Shown here: positions 1 through 9,221 of the stretch, one piece after another
How positions within the stretch are numbered: the stretch's first letter is position 1
Layout of the letters: each line of letters opens with the position of its first letter
Source of the DNA: an uncultured Rubritalea sp.
GTDB lineage: Bacteria; Verrucomicrobiota; Verrucomicrobiia; Verrucomicrobiales; Akkermansiaceae
Direction of reading: 5' to 3'
Length of the DNA stretch: 64,000 nucleotides
Assembly (NCBI GenBank): GCA_937981665.1
Contig: CALJOJ010000021.1
Span: 81,033-145,032, forward strand
Made by a program: the position numbers and the translations under genes
The notes under the pieces: generated by a model
The model's database searches: none
Told to the model about the DNA's origin: nothing
The model's input: the letters and a program-made list of their open reading frames with translations, nothing else

Positions 1-137
1 GCATCAAGCGCATGGCACGTAGCCGCTACTTGAACTACCAGTCCATGATGAAACAATGGCTCTCCGAGCGACTAGAAGAAGAAGCAGCTAAGTCCCGCAG
101 GGCTGAATCTGACTTGGACTCTAACAAGGAGATTTAA
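1..137 (+). CDS. C-terminal end of a BrnA/CopG-like antitoxin-type protein (partial)
   Basis: An open frame enters from the left edge and ends at TAA 135-137, giving about 44 residues. The visible part contains YLNYQSMMKQWLSERLEEE followed by a charged tail. The pattern of a basic helix, a small residue pair, and a W-L-x-E-R-L helix resembles the C-terminus of BrnA/CopG ribbon-helix-helix antitoxins. No toxin gene follows, and BrnT-type toxins usually lie upstream, outside the window. The family call rests on a short segment and is tentative. Confidence 0.45.
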   Translation, partial: IKRMARSRYLNYQSMMKQWLSERLEEEAAKSRRAESDLDSNKEI

Positions 138-148
138 ATCTCTACTTC

Positions 149-580
149 ATGTTTAAATTCCCAGATTGGTGCTATCATCAGCTTCCTAAAAGCCGACTAC
201 TCTGGATCATTTTATGGGTGATCTGGTTTACCACCCTTTGGCACCTTTCTTCACGTAGCCCAAAGCCAGAAGATCCAGGTCTTGACATCCCTCACCTGGA
301 TAAAGTCATGCACTTCGGCTACTTTATGCTAGGCGGCTTCTTCATCTCTAACTTCGCCTACCTCACTAAACATCCACTCTGGAGCTGGAAGAACATCATC
401 ATCCTCACCATAATCATCGGTGCTACAGTCGGAGTCATTGACGAGCATCACCAAACTTACACCCCAGGGCGTACAGGTCACAGTATTGGTGACTGGATAG
501 CAGATGCATCAGGCTCGACAGCTGGTGCGCTTTACTGCTTCTTCATGTGGCGCAGAATAAAAAAGCGACATGCCATATAG
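149..580 (+). CDS. VanZ-like family membrane protein
   Basis: 143 residues with about four hydrophobic segments (near 17-33, 52-72, 83-100 and 120-136). The order is an SSRSPKPEDPG segment, then LDKVMHFGYFMLGGFF, then a loop with DEHHQ and a small-residue-rich DASGSTAGAL helix. This matches the VanZ-like family (S-S-x-P, D-K-x-x-H-F, DE-x-x-Q, D-x-x-x-N/S-x-x-G). The family is named for a teicoplanin-resistance accessory protein, but most members have no known biochemical role. It starts 11 bases after the previous gene and may share its transcript. No resistance cluster lies nearby. Confidence 0.75.
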   Translation: MFKFPDWCYHQLPKSRLLWIILWVIWFTTLWHLSSRSPKPEDPGLDIPHLDKVMHFGYFMLGGFFISNFAYLTKHPLWSWKNIIILTIIIGATVGVIDEHHQTYTPGRTGHSIGDWIADASGSTAGALYCFFMWRRIKKRHAI

Positions 581-603
581 AGGTAACCTCCGCCAACCTA
601 AAT
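581..603 (+). repeat. 23-bp repeat, copy 1 (inverted copy at 30341-30363)
   Basis: The bases from 581, beginning AGGTAACCTCCGCC, recur perfectly as the reverse complement at 30341-30363. The copy sits between the VanZ-like stop codon and the stop codon of the convergent OmpA-like gene. A 23-base perfect match 30 kb apart is not expected by chance. It could be a bidirectional terminator-type or protein-binding repeat, or an old mobile-element end. Confidence 0.7.
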
Positions 604-607
604 AAGA

Positions 608-1849
608 TTATTTTCTTATTCTCCAGACCTCACAGAGCTGGTTCTCAGCATTGATAGATTTAGAAAACCTATTTGTCTGCCCGAGATATACCGCGCGCAC
701 TTCCTGCCCACTTCTCTTAAGTTGATTTACAATGGAAGCAACTGCAGTTGCACGACGCGCTGAAAGCTTCTGGTTAGAAACCGCGTCACCTGTCTTAGAA
801 GCGTATCCTACTACGAGGAAATAGTCCCCAGGTGAAGTAGTCTCCACTTTATTCTTCACCATCGTTTGGTCAGTGAAGTTAAGCGCTGAAGAACCTGTTG
901 AAAATCTAATCTGCTGAAGGTTCTGAGCATTGAGGTTCGTCGCTATCCTAGCATATGCTTGATCAAGAGCTGCTGACGAAGAGCCTTCTAAACCTTTAAG
1001 TTCAGAGTAGAGTGCCTGAGCATATTTTGGAAGCGAATCAGTCGAAGACACAAAGAGCTTAGCGAAGTCCGCATCAGTCTGAAGAGCCTGAAGCTGTCTT
1101 CTAAGTTCTTCGTTCTCCTCAGTGAGATCAGTAAGACGCTGGCTCTGGAGATTCAGCTCACTAGCATCCACCATATTGCGAAGTTTTGCTTCCAGCTCGT
1201 TCACCTTACGACTAAGTTCACCGTTAGTGACCTGCTCATTATTGAGTCTCTGCTGAAGCGCAGTAAGGCTCTCATTAGTAGGGCGGCCACGGAGACTATT
1301 GAGCTCTTGGGTAAGTCTCTCTGCCTGCTGCTGAAGCGACTGCGCATTAGAAGCAAGCGCTCTTAAGTTATCTAGCTCAGACTTAAGCGCAGCATTCTCA
1401 CTTCCGATACGAGAGATCGTGTTCACATAACCCTGCTCTTTATTAGCTGCAGTCTGCAGATCTTGCATCGCCTTAGCGTACCCAGCCTGCATCATTTCGA
1501 ACTCTGACTGAAGAGCGTGTGTGTTATCTAAAATATTAGTAATGCGTGTCTTAAGCGCTGCTGCATTTGCACGGCTATCAGTATCAGTTAGAGCGAGCTC
1601 TGAAGCGATTAAACTTCTCAATCGGTCTTTCTCTGACTGATCTGCATCTGTAGCTGTGAGCTGACCAGTATCTCCGCCTCCTCTATAGAGCACTGCGAAG
1701 CCTAAGCCGATGATCAGCATAAAGAGCAAAGCTATAGCCATCACCATGTTTGGATTAGGCTTATTGACTGGATCAGTGAAGACCGGAGAGCTCGCTTGAG
1801 CTGGGTCTACTGGATGATGTTGATTCGATGGTGTTTCGTTATTCTCCAT
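608..1849 (-). CDS. Membrane-anchored coiled-coil protein with C-terminal OmpA-like domain
   Basis: 413 residues. A short proline-rich cytoplasmic N-terminus is followed by one membrane helix (about 34-54, MVMAIALLFMLIIGLGFAVL). Residues 70-270 form a long heptad-rich coiled coil with many Leu, Gln, Glu and Arg. The last 110 residues look like an OmpA-type peptidoglycan-binding fold: an IRFSTGSSALNF strand, a GYASKTGD turn, and an LSARRATAVASIVNQL helix. The predicted arrangement is an inner-membrane anchor, a periplasmic spacer and a wall-binding head. The gene is convergent with the VanZ-like gene. Confidence 0.75.
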   Translation of the reverse strand: MENNETPSNQHHPVDPAQASSPVFTDPVNKPNPNMVMAIALLFMLIIGLGFAVLYRGGGDTGQLTATDADQSEKDRLRSLIASELALTDTDSRANAAALKTRITNILDNTHALQSEFEMMQAGYAKAMQDLQTAANKEQGYVNTISRIGSENAALKSELDNLRALASNAQSLQQQAERLTQELNSLRGRPTNESLTALQQRLNNEQVTNGELSRKVNELEAKLRNMVDASELNLQSQRLTDLTEENEELRRQLQALQTDADFAKLFVSSTDSLPKYAQALYSELKGLEGSSSAALDQAYARIATNLNAQNLQQIRFSTGSSALNFTDQTMVKNKVETTSPGDYFLVVGYASKTGDAVSNQKLSARRATAVASIVNQLKRSGQEVRAVYLGQTNRFSKSINAENQLCEVWRIRK

Positions 1850-1959
1850 AATAGATGGTAATTTATGAGCACTGTTTTGACAGATTTATCCCACTGTGCA
1901 AGCCACTATCTCCAATATAATGTAAATTGCTTCAAACAATTTTACAACCGGAGCTCATA

Positions 1960-3048
1960 CTATTTCCTCAGCTTCATCGCATTGAGCTGCATATTCGGAT
2001 TCACATCACTCTCTAAGTCAGAAAATTCCTCTCGCAAATACTTCTGTAACCCCACATAGCCAATCATTGCTGCATTATCTGTACTCAGATGCGGCGAACA
2101 TACCAGCAACTCCACACCCTGCTTTACACAAGCATCCGCAAAGGCTGACTTCAGCGCATCATTACAAGAGACTCCTCCAGATAAACTCAGCTTATCAAAG
2201 CCGTATTCCTGTGCTGCGAGCATCGTTTTATAAACCAAGACATCTATCACCGCGCGCTGGAACGATGCGCAGAGATCAGGCAAGTCCTCTTCTCTAGGCT
2301 TACCCTCTAATGTATCCAGCTCACTCAACGTGTAGAGGACTGCAGTCTTCAGACCTGAAAAAGAAAAATCATAATGAGGCTTCTTCATCATCGACCTCGG
2401 GAATTTATAAGCAGTATCAGTACCGCCCACAGCACAACGCTCTATCTCAGGTCCACCAGGGTACGGCAGCTGAAGCATCTTCGCCACCTTATCGAAGGCC
2501 TCACCTGCTGCATCATCCAGCGTCCTCCCTATCAGACTGTATTCACCAAACCCCTTGTTAGAAATAATCATCGTGTGACCACCAGACACAACCAGAGCTA
2601 AGTTAGGCTCCACCCCTGCATCCCTGCTGATAAACGGTGAAAGCAAATGCCCTTCCATGTGATTTACTGAGATGAACGGCTTCTGCATCGCCACAGCCAT
2701 CGCCTTAGCTGCCGTATGACCAATCAACAAAGAGGATGCTAAGCCTGGCCCCGCAGTAGCACAGAATGCACTAATCTCATCCATCGAAACCCCTCCATTC
2801 TCTAATGCAGTATGCACCAGTGGTAGTAAAGCCAATGAATGATTCCGCGATGCCAACTCCGGCACCACACCGCCATATTCACGGTGAATCTCTATCTGCG
2901 AGCTAATCTCAGAACTGAGCACTTCCACCCTATTTCCATCTCCAGCAGCATCTCGCAAGATAGCAACAGCTGTCTCATCGCAGCTAGACTCAATCGCCAG
3001 AATTATCACAGATTTTGTATCGCCTTCCATAGTAGAAAATTTTGCCAT
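1960..3048 (-). CDS. tsaD: tRNA N6-adenosine threonylcarbamoyltransferase TsaD
   Basis: 362 residues. TsaD transfers the threonylcarbamoyl group from TC-AMP to A37 of ANN-decoding tRNAs, working with TsaB and TsaE. Diagnostic segments are LAIESSCDETAVAIL at the N-terminus, the metal-binding HMEGH in VNHMEGHLLSP, the phosphate-loop-like LVVSGGHTMI, GRTLDDAAGEAFDKVAK and LSGGVSCN. Family members usually begin one or two residues before the AIESSCDET segment, so the ATG at 3030 (MEGDTK) or a later start is possible. It is divergent from the penicillin-binding protein gene. Confidence 0.95.
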   Translation of the reverse strand: MAKFSTMEGDTKSVIILAIESSCDETAVAILRDAAGDGNRVEVLSSEISSQIEIHREYGGVVPELASRNHSLALLPLVHTALENGGVSMDEISAFCATAGPGLASSLLIGHTAAKAMAVAMQKPFISVNHMEGHLLSPFISRDAGVEPNLALVVSGGHTMIISNKGFGEYSLIGRTLDDAAGEAFDKVAKMLQLPYPGGPEIERCAVGGTDTAYKFPRSMMKKPHYDFSFSGLKTAVLYTLSELDTLEGKPREEDLPDLCASFQRAVIDVLVYKTMLAAQEYGFDKLSLSGGVSCNDALKSAFADACVKQGVELLVCSPHLSTDNAAMIGYVGLQKYLREEFSDLESDVNPNMQLNAMKLRK

Positions 3049-3192
3049 TTGGCGGAGTCAATATGCGCACAGCTTACCTCATTCACAAGAAATTGTTCAT
3101 TTTCTGGCTACATTACGTATTATTTAACGTATTTAAATAAATTCGCTTTAAAAACGTCCGCACATTTCGCAAAATACCGCCTCACCGCAACT

Positions 3193-5493
3193 ATGCCTAC
3201 TAAGAAAACAGCCCGAAAGACCACACGTAAATCGACTACTAAGTCAGCGTCCTCTTCCGCAAGCGAAGCCACACGCCCTCCTAGAAGGCCTGGCACACAA
3301 AGAGCATATAACGCAAAGTCAAAAGCCAAGAGTAGCACGAAGACAAAAACAAAAAACAAGACACAGACTAAAAAGAAAGCATCTAACTCTTCGAGTAAGA
3401 AAAAGGGCAAATCCCAAAATACCCCAGCCAAATCCAAAAACACCATCCTTCGGATCGTCTCCTTCTTCTGGCGTATATTCACTGCTCCATATAGATTTAT
3501 TCACAAAAAGTCTAAGAACTGGTCCACCGTGAACAAGTTCTTAGCTCGCATCATATTCCCACCTGCTGTCCTCGGCCTTCTAGGACTCATCATTCTCTGG
3601 GCAGTCTACACCACCCGAGCTTCGTTTATTTACGATAAAGACCTAGTCACCAAAATGCCATCACGTAGTGTCATCTATGATCGCCACGGCCAAGAAATAG
3701 GCGTCATGCACGGCGAGAACCGTATGCTAGCGAGATACGACAACGTCTCAGACTACTTCATCCAAGCACTCATTGCCCGTGAAGATGCAAGATTTTATAA
3801 ACACGGCGGAGTAGATCTACGAGGCCTAGCCAGAAGTGTCAAAGTACTGCTCACTACTGGCAGTCGCCAAGGAGGCTCCACACTTTCCATGCAGCTCGCT
3901 GATAATTCATTCAACTATGACGGCAAGAGTTTCGATGGAAAATTCCTAGAAATGGCCCTCGCTAGAAAAATCGAATCCGACTTCAAGAAAAAAGAAATCA
4001 TAGAACTCTACATGAACCGCATCTTCTGGGGCGGATCTATCAGAGGTATCGAGTCCGCTTCTAGAACATATTTTGAAAAGTCAGCATCAGACCTTAATCT
4101 CAGTGAGTCCGCCATGCTGGCAGGCATCATCAGTGCACCAAACGCATTCACCCCATTCAGGCACCTAGACCGAGCTATCAGAAAACGTGATATTACCCTT
4201 CGTTCCATGGTTCAATATAAGCTCATCACCCAAGACGAAGCAGATGCCGCCATGACAGAAGTACCACACATCCGCCCACCAGAGAGACGGATGAGTAAAA
4301 AATCCTACGTAATGTCAACTCTCAAGCGCGAGCTAGACTTCATCTTAGAAAAGCACAAAATCAAGATGGGGGGACTCAAAATCAAAACCACGCTCGACTT
4401 TGATCTCCAGCAAGAGGCCGAGCGAGCGCTCCAAGATCACCTTCGCTCCATCGAGCTCAAGCCCGCCTATTTCCAACGACACCAAACTCACTCCCAATTC
4501 AATAGCAACCCCAGTAATAACCAAGGAGACCCAGGATATGTCCAGGGCGCACTCGTCTGTATTGAGAACCACACCGGTGCTATCGTCTCCATCGTAGGAG
4601 GTAGAAACCCTTACCACTCAGAGTACAACCGCGCCACTCAAGCTAAGCGCCCTATCGGCTCTATCTTCAAGCCATTCGTCTACCTAACAGCATTCGATAA
4701 AGGCATGAATCCTAATCAATACATCAGTGATGACAGACTCTACCGAGGAGAGATCAACGGAGCTGACCCAAACTGGAGTCCAAAAAACTCTGACAACACC
4801 TACCGAGGCAGCATCAAAATAGCCGACGCCCTCGCACAGTCTAGAAACACCCCAGCTATAAGAGTTGGAAACTTCGCAGGGCTAAACAACATCATCAGCA
4901 CGGCCAAAAGCGCTGGATTTAAAGAACATATTCCAGAGCAGCCATCTATCTACTTGGGATCATTCAATGCCACACCATTAGAAGTAGCCACAGCATACAC
5001 AGCATTCCCAAATGACTGCATCGTCTACCGTCCATTCATGATCAATGAAATCAGAAACTCCGAGAACGAACTAGTTTATAAAGGATCAGGCATCATGGGA
5101 TGGAATAGTGAATCCTCAAAAGTATCCTCACGAGCCGTCTCTAACATTCTAGAACAAGTCACCACAACAGGCACCGCAAGAAAACTCAGATCCTCCCTAA
5201 GGTACAAAAAACCAGCAGCAGGAAAAACAGGAACCACAAATAACTCGAGGGACGGCTGGTTCGCCGGCTACACCACCAAGCTCACCTGTGCAGTCTGGGT
5301 CGGAATGGATGATAATTCTACAGTCTACCGCGGTGCAAGCGGTGCCTCACTAGCCCTACCAATCTGGGCAGACTACATGAAAAAAGCAGAAGCTAGATAC
5401 CCTGCCAGCTCACTAAAAAATCGAGCCATCATCGTAGAGCCAAACTCTTCTGGTAACCAGAGCGAGCCACCACGAGCCACCATCGTAGATTAG
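3193..5493 (+). CDS. Class A penicillin-binding protein (PBP1A type), bifunctional
   Basis: 766 residues from the ATG at 3193. An in-frame extension back to 2839 overlaps tsaD and reads as non-coding. The N-terminus is about 80 residues very rich in Lys, Thr and Ser, then one membrane helix. The GT51 glycosyltransferase domain shows IAREDARFYKHGGVD (E197), GGSTLSMQLADN and an EMALARKIE helix. The transpeptidase domain has all three motifs: SIFK with Ser490/Lys493, SRN, and KTGT from Lys678. It should therefore both polymerise and cross-link peptidoglycan. A second PBP-like gene follows 31 bases later. Confidence 0.92.
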   Translation: MPTKKTARKTTRKSTTKSASSSASEATRPPRRPGTQRAYNAKSKAKSSTKTKTKNKTQTKKKASNSSSKKKGKSQNTPAKSKNTILRIVSFFWRIFTAPYRFIHKKSKNWSTVNKFLARIIFPPAVLGLLGLIILWAVYTTRASFIYDKDLVTKMPSRSVIYDRHGQEIGVMHGENRMLARYDNVSDYFIQALIAREDARFYKHGGVDLRGLARSVKVLLTTGSRQGGSTLSMQLADNSFNYDGKSFDGKFLEMALARKIESDFKKKEIIELYMNRIFWGGSIRGIESASRTYFEKSASDLNLSESAMLAGIISAPNAFTPFRHLDRAIRKRDITLRSMVQYKLITQDEADAAMTEVPHIRPPERRMSKKSYVMSTLKRELDFILEKHKIKMGGLKIKTTLDFDLQQEAERALQDHLRSIELKPAYFQRHQTHSQFNSNPSNNQGDPGYVQGALVCIENHTGAIVSIVGGRNPYHSEYNRATQAKRPIGSIFKPFVYLTAFDKGMNPNQYISDDRLYRGEINGADPNWSPKNSDNTYRGSIKIADALAQSRNTPAIRVGNFAGLNNIISTAKSAGFKEHIPEQPSIYLGSFNATPLEVATAYTAFPNDCIVYRPFMINEIRNSENELVYKGSGIMGWNSESSKVSSRAVSNILEQVTTTGTARKLRSSLRYKKPAAGKTGTTNNSRDGWFAGYTTKLTCAVWVGMDDNSTVYRGASGASLALPIWADYMKKAEARYPASSLKNRAIIVEPNSSGNQSEPPRATIVD

Positions 5494-5524
5494 TTTACAT
5501 CTACTATTAGCAGCCTACGTCTCC

Positions 5525-7210
5525 ATGAATAGCCAGAGCAGACAACGACAAAAAAAACTTCGCACACCAAGCTGGATTCCTAGCTGGGTGCGCTTTCTTT
5601 TTAATGTGGGATTCAGAGTCGCCGTCATTTGCACCATCATACTACTCCTCATATCATGCTACTACTTCTACCTCGCGAGCCAGTATGACTTAAAAAAAGT
5701 AGCACAAGGAGGCGAACCAAGCCTCATCTTAGCTCACGATGGTTCAGAACTATCTACTCTTGGGAAAGAAGTCGGCACAATAATCGAGTATGACCAGATT
5801 CCTCCCCATTTAGTGAACGCACTACTTGCTCGCGAAGACACCCGTTTTCATGACCACATCGGCATCGATGTCAAAGGCCTCGCCCGAGCCACGCTCAAGA
5901 ACATAGGCACCATGTCCTACCAAGAAGGTGCATCCACCATCTCGATGCAGCTCACGAAGAATACCTACAACAACAAATCAAAATCCATCCATAGGAAATG
6001 TTTAGAAATAGCCATCACTCTCAGACTCGAAAGCGAATACACCAAAGATGAGATCCTCACCCACTACCTCAACCGCATCTACTTTGGTAGTGGCTCATAC
6101 GGCATAGAAGATGCAGCTCAGACCTACTTCGGTGTTTCAACTCGTGATCTAACACTCGGCCAGTCTGCCCTCATCGTAGGCATCATTCGCGGTCCACACA
6201 TATTCTCACCATTTAATGACCTAGAATCCGCAATCAGCCAGCGTGACCAAGTGCTATCTCGTATGCTAGAAATAGGGATGATCACCCAAGGTGAAATAAC
6301 TGACGCCCTAGCTGCTCCTATCAAGCTTGCGGATAAAGACAACTATCAGCCAAATTCATCCTACGCAGCAGCCTCCATACGTAGACACCAACAACAAATT
6401 ATCGCTGCAGAAAAAATCCAAGAAGGCGGACTCAACATCGCATCAACCATCAATAAATCACTCAACAACACAATCACCAAAGACATCAGGAAAATCACCT
6501 CCAAAACAAATCTTACCTCCAGTGACAAACAATCTCACCTCCAGATAGCAGCCGTTGTCATACATAACAAAACCGGTGCCATCCGCTCTATCGTCGGTGG
6601 CTCAGACTACCTCAAATACCCCTACAACCGTGCACTGGACAGCAAGCACCTCCTCGGATCATCCTTCTACCCCATCATCTACCTCGCCGCACTAGACCGA
6701 GGGAAAATCCCGATCAAGAACCAGCCCATCGTCAGCGCACGCCAAATCGGCAAAGATGAGCTACTTGGATACAGCTCCCGCTTCGGCATCACTAACAAGC
6801 CAGCAGAAGACTCAGAAGAACTCTACCGTGGCAGCATCTACGCCTCCCCTCTCCAGCTCGCTAATGCCTACGCCGTCATCCAAAACAAAGGAACATTTGC
6901 AGAGTCCTACTTCGTAGAAAACATCGCTGACCAGAAAGCCAACCATCTCTTCACTCAGCAACAATTTAAAAAAGCAATCATCTCCAAAGGAGCCACCCTC
7001 AACTGCCAAAAAATGCTGAATCAGAAAATCAACGGCAAGCAAATCATCCAGCTCACCGCCTCCCCAGAGCGCCACCTCTGGGTCATCACCTCGGATGCAA
7101 AACACACCATCGTCATCTGGGCCGGCCACGACACTCCAAAAGACATCCCCAATGAAGAACAACTCACCGAGGATCTAAAAACAAAATCCCTCCAGTGGCT
7201 TAAGCTCTAG
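5525..7210 (+). CDS. Class A PBP paralogue with degenerate transpeptidase domain
   Basis: 561 residues with one N-terminal membrane helix (about 27-52). The GT51 domain is intact: LAREDTRFHDHIGID (E104), EGASTISMQLTKN and RKCLEIAITLRLE with the second Glu. The C-terminal half aligns with the transpeptidase domain of the upstream PBP, but catalytic parts are gone. The active-site segment reads GSSFYP where the neighbour has GSIFKP, so the SxxK lysine is Tyr382. The KTGT motif is missing (LTASPERHLW in its place) and the SxN region is shortened. It is therefore predicted to be a glycosyltransferase only, with a structural or regulatory pseudo-transpeptidase. It probably arose by tandem duplication. 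Confidence 0.88.
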   Translation: MNSQSRQRQKKLRTPSWIPSWVRFLFNVGFRVAVICTIILLLISCYYFYLASQYDLKKVAQGGEPSLILAHDGSELSTLGKEVGTIIEYDQIPPHLVNALLAREDTRFHDHIGIDVKGLARATLKNIGTMSYQEGASTISMQLTKNTYNNKSKSIHRKCLEIAITLRLESEYTKDEILTHYLNRIYFGSGSYGIEDAAQTYFGVSTRDLTLGQSALIVGIIRGPHIFSPFNDLESAISQRDQVLSRMLEIGMITQGEITDALAAPIKLADKDNYQPNSSYAAASIRRHQQQIIAAEKIQEGGLNIASTINKSLNNTITKDIRKITSKTNLTSSDKQSHLQIAAVVIHNKTGAIRSIVGGSDYLKYPYNRALDSKHLLGSSFYPIIYLAALDRGKIPIKNQPIVSARQIGKDELLGYSSRFGITNKPAEDSEELYRGSIYASPLQLANAYAVIQNKGTFAESYFVENIADQKANHLFTQQQFKKAIISKGATLNCQKMLNQKINGKQIIQLTASPERHLWVITSDAKHTIVIWAGHDTPKDIPNEEQLTEDLKTKSLQWLKL

Positions 7211-7216
7211 CGCCAA

Positions 7217-8020
7217 ATGCACCAAAACTCTATGCACCCGATTTTCTCAATAACAGCCTTTGAGGCACAGCAATCAAATTGGAAACTCATCTATTTTAAG
7301 GAGACAGACTCTACCAATAAACAGGCAAAACAAGCAGTCGACAATGCAACCGAAACTCAGTTAGAAACACTCTCTGGCTCCGTATTTCTTACAGATAAAC
7401 AAAACCAGGGAAAAGGTCGTAGAAACAATCAATGGACCAGCTCTCCAGGAGAAGATCTTCTTTTCACAGTCGTACTAGATACAGGGCTTCCACTCACTCA
7501 AATCCAAAAAATCGCCACGACTACTGCACTAGCTCTAGCAATGGAAATCGAAAAGTATGAGATAAGACCAATGATCAAATTTCCCAATGATATTTATATA
7601 GACGATAAAAAAACTGCAGGCATTCTCATTGAGCAGATTAAACAGTTCACTCTCATAGGAGTCGGCATCAACGTGAACTCCACACCAACACTCACTAATT
7701 CCACCTCATTGATCCAACAACAAACTGAAGATGCTCTAATCTCCAGAGAAGAACTCCTCTCCTCATTCCTTAGCCAACTAGTAACTCAGCTGAACTTCTG
7801 CAAAGATTATTTTGCTCACATTCAGCAAAATTTAAGTAAGTATGATCTATTCTACGGAAAAAAAATCCAATTCACCCAAAACTCATCGGTTCATACTGGC
7901 ACCGCTATGGGCATCAGCCCAAATGGCTACCTATTAGTCGCCATAGATAGAGACAATAAAATAGGCCTCCAAAATATACCGATAGAGATCTGTAGCGGCC
8001 ACACGTTCAGGCTTGCATGA
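7217..8020 (+). CDS. birA: Biotin--[acetyl-CoA-carboxylase] ligase (BirA, no DNA-binding domain)
   Basis: 267 residues. The enzyme activates biotin as biotinyl-AMP and attaches it to a lysine of biotin-carrier domains. Visible signatures are KETDSTNKQA, the biotinyl-AMP loop QNQGKGRRNNQW (family GRGRxGxxW), and KFPNDIYIDDKKTAGILIE. A small C-terminal SH3-like domain follows (about 220-267). The N-terminal helix-turn-helix of bifunctional BirA is absent, so it is not expected to act as a repressor. It starts six bases after the PBP paralogue. The next operon encodes a biotin-dependent carboxylase, a probable client in addition to acetyl-CoA carboxylase. An alternative start is the ATG six codons in. 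Confidence 0.9.
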   Translation: MHQNSMHPIFSITAFEAQQSNWKLIYFKETDSTNKQAKQAVDNATETQLETLSGSVFLTDKQNQGKGRRNNQWTSSPGEDLLFTVVLDTGLPLTQIQKIATTTALALAMEIEKYEIRPMIKFPNDIYIDDKKTAGILIEQIKQFTLIGVGINVNSTPTLTNSTSLIQQQTEDALISREELLSSFLSQLVTQLNFCKDYFAHIQQNLSKYDLFYGKKIQFTQNSSVHTGTAMGISPNGYLLVAIDRDNKIGLQNIPIEICSGHTFRLA

Positions 8021-8070
8021 ATCCCCCTCATAACTCTGCCAGTATTACGATCATAGCATAAAGTAATATT

Positions 8071-8086
8071 TGGCACGTAAGGTGCT
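8071..8086 (+). promoter_or_regulatory. Sigma-54 (RpoN) -24/-12 promoter of the urea/guanidine operon
   Basis: TGGCACGTAAGGTGCT fits the -24/-12 consensus TGGCACG-N4-TTGCW, with one mismatch (G for the first T of TTGC). The GG and GC doublets are at the exact required spacing. Transcription would start near 8097, leaving a leader of about 50 bases before the ATG at 8149. Sigma-54 needs an enhancer-binding activator such as NtrC, which would tie the operon to nitrogen limitation. I could not define upstream activator sites. Confidence 0.75.
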
Positions 8087-8148
8087 TAGCAAGAAGTGTA
8101 TTTTTAACAAATCAATGGAAATACTCTTAACCTCTATCTATTAACTAC

Positions 8149-9132
8149 ATGAAATTCCTTACTCATTTCAAAAAGACTATTACAGCTCTCACTTTCTTAG
8201 CCACAGCCACGCTAATCAATGCTAAACCACTCAAAATAGCCTACTCAGACTGGCCAGGTTGGGTTGCCTGGGAGATAGCTATTAAAAAAGGCTGGTTTAA
8301 AGAAGAAGGCGTTGAAGTCGAATTCTTATGGTTTGATTACGTCGCATCCATGGATGCCTATGCCGCTGGTAAAGTTGACGCCGTATGCATGACAAATGGT
8401 GACGCCTTAGTTACCGGAGCCACTGGTAAGCCCTCTGTTGGCATCATCATTAATGACTACTCTAACGGAAACGATATGATCGTCGCTGCACCTGGTATCA
8501 AATCCATGAAGGAACTCAAAGGCAAAAGCGTAGGAGTTGAAGAAGGCTTCGTTTGCCACCTTCTCTTACTCAAAGCACTCGAAGATAACGGAATGAAGGC
8601 AGATGATGTTAAAATTGTTAACACTCCTACCGACAAGACCGCTGAAGTACTTAAGTCTGGTGCAGTTCAGGCAATTGGCGCTTGGCAGCCAAATTCAGGT
8701 AATGCCCTCAAGGCTGTCGACGGATCCACAGCAGTTTACACTTCTGCAGATGCTCCTGGCATCATCTATGATCTCCTTTCTGTAGATGCTCAGAGTCTTG
8801 CTACTCGTAAAGCTGATTGGGCTAAGGTTGTTAAAGTTTGGTACAGAGTAGTCGATTACTTAGAAAATGAAGACAACATTGACGAAGCTCTGAAAATTCT
8901 AGCTGCTCGTGTCGATGTATCTCCTGAAGAATACGAGCCGTTCTTCAAAGGCACTAAAATCCTGACTTTAGACGAAGCTCTCATGAAGTGGAAAAAGACT
9001 GACGGTCTTGAGTCTGTTTATGGTTCCACTAAATTTGTAGATGGCTTCAATGTGAAGTTCGAAGTCTATGAAAAGCCACTAGCGATCAAGAACTACCTGG
9101 ATCCATCACTCACTGAAGCACTGAAGAAGTAA
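8149..9132 (+). CDS. ABC transporter substrate-binding protein, urea/guanidine carboxylase-associated (NitT/TauT type)
   Basis: 327 residues with an N-terminal signal peptide ([16 protein letters not shown]... ending near INAKP). The mature protein begins with [23 protein letters not shown], typical of the NMT1/SsuA-like periplasmic binding proteins found with urea carboxylase genes. Asp and Trp residues in the SDWPGW segment may help bind a cationic or polar nitrogen compound. It is the first gene behind the sigma-54 promoter. A hairpin terminator separates it from the permease, which would let this subunit be made in excess. Confidence 0.88.
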   Translation: MKFLTHFKKTITALTFLATATLINAKPLKIAYSDWPGWVAWEIAIKKGWFKEEGVEVEFLWFDYVASMDAYAAGKVDAVCMTNGDALVTGATGKPSVGIIINDYSNGNDMIVAAPGIKSMKELKGKSVGVEEGFVCHLLLLKALEDNGMKADDVKIVNTPTDKTAEVLKSGAVQAIGAWQPNSGNALKAVDGSTAVYTSADAPGIIYDLLSVDAQSLATRKADWAKVVKVWYRVVDYLENEDNIDEALKILAARVDVSPEEYEPFFKGTKILTLDEALMKWKKTDGLESVYGSTKFVDGFNVKFEVYEKPLAIKNYLDPSLTEALKK

Positions 9133-9144
9133 TTCACCTTTTAT

Positions 9145-9182
9145 AAGTCTCCAGTTATTATTTAAAACTGGAGACTTTTTTT
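9145..9182 (+). terminator. Intrinsic terminator between binding protein and permease genes
   Basis: A perfect 12-base inverted repeat (AAGTCTCCAGTT at 9145-9156 and AACTGGAGACTT at 9166-9177) with a nine-base loop runs into a tract of seven T at 9176-9182. It lies inside the operon. Partial read-through would lower permease and ATPase expression relative to the binding protein. Confidence 0.85.
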
Positions 9183-9221
9183 AGGTAATGAAGTATTACT
9201 AAATAATCAAAAATTAATACT

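Noticed and set aside
1865..2601. Plus-strand open frames opposite tsaD
   Set aside because: They lie wholly or largely antisense to a strongly conserved gene and have no recognisable protein features.
2839..3192. Upstream in-frame extension of the first PBP gene
   Set aside because: It overlaps tsaD on the opposite strand and its residues do not look like protein; the lysine-rich start at 3193 is the natural beginning.
3120..3504. Minus-strand open frames opposite the lysine-rich PBP N-terminus
   Set aside because: Composition (long Phe, Leu, Val, Cys runs) is the mirror of AAG/AAA lysine codons; shadows of the real gene.
8021..8148. Guanidine (ykkC-type) riboswitch upstream of the operon
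   Set aside because: The leader after the sigma-54 start is only about 50 bases and shows none of the conserved riboswitch segments I know.
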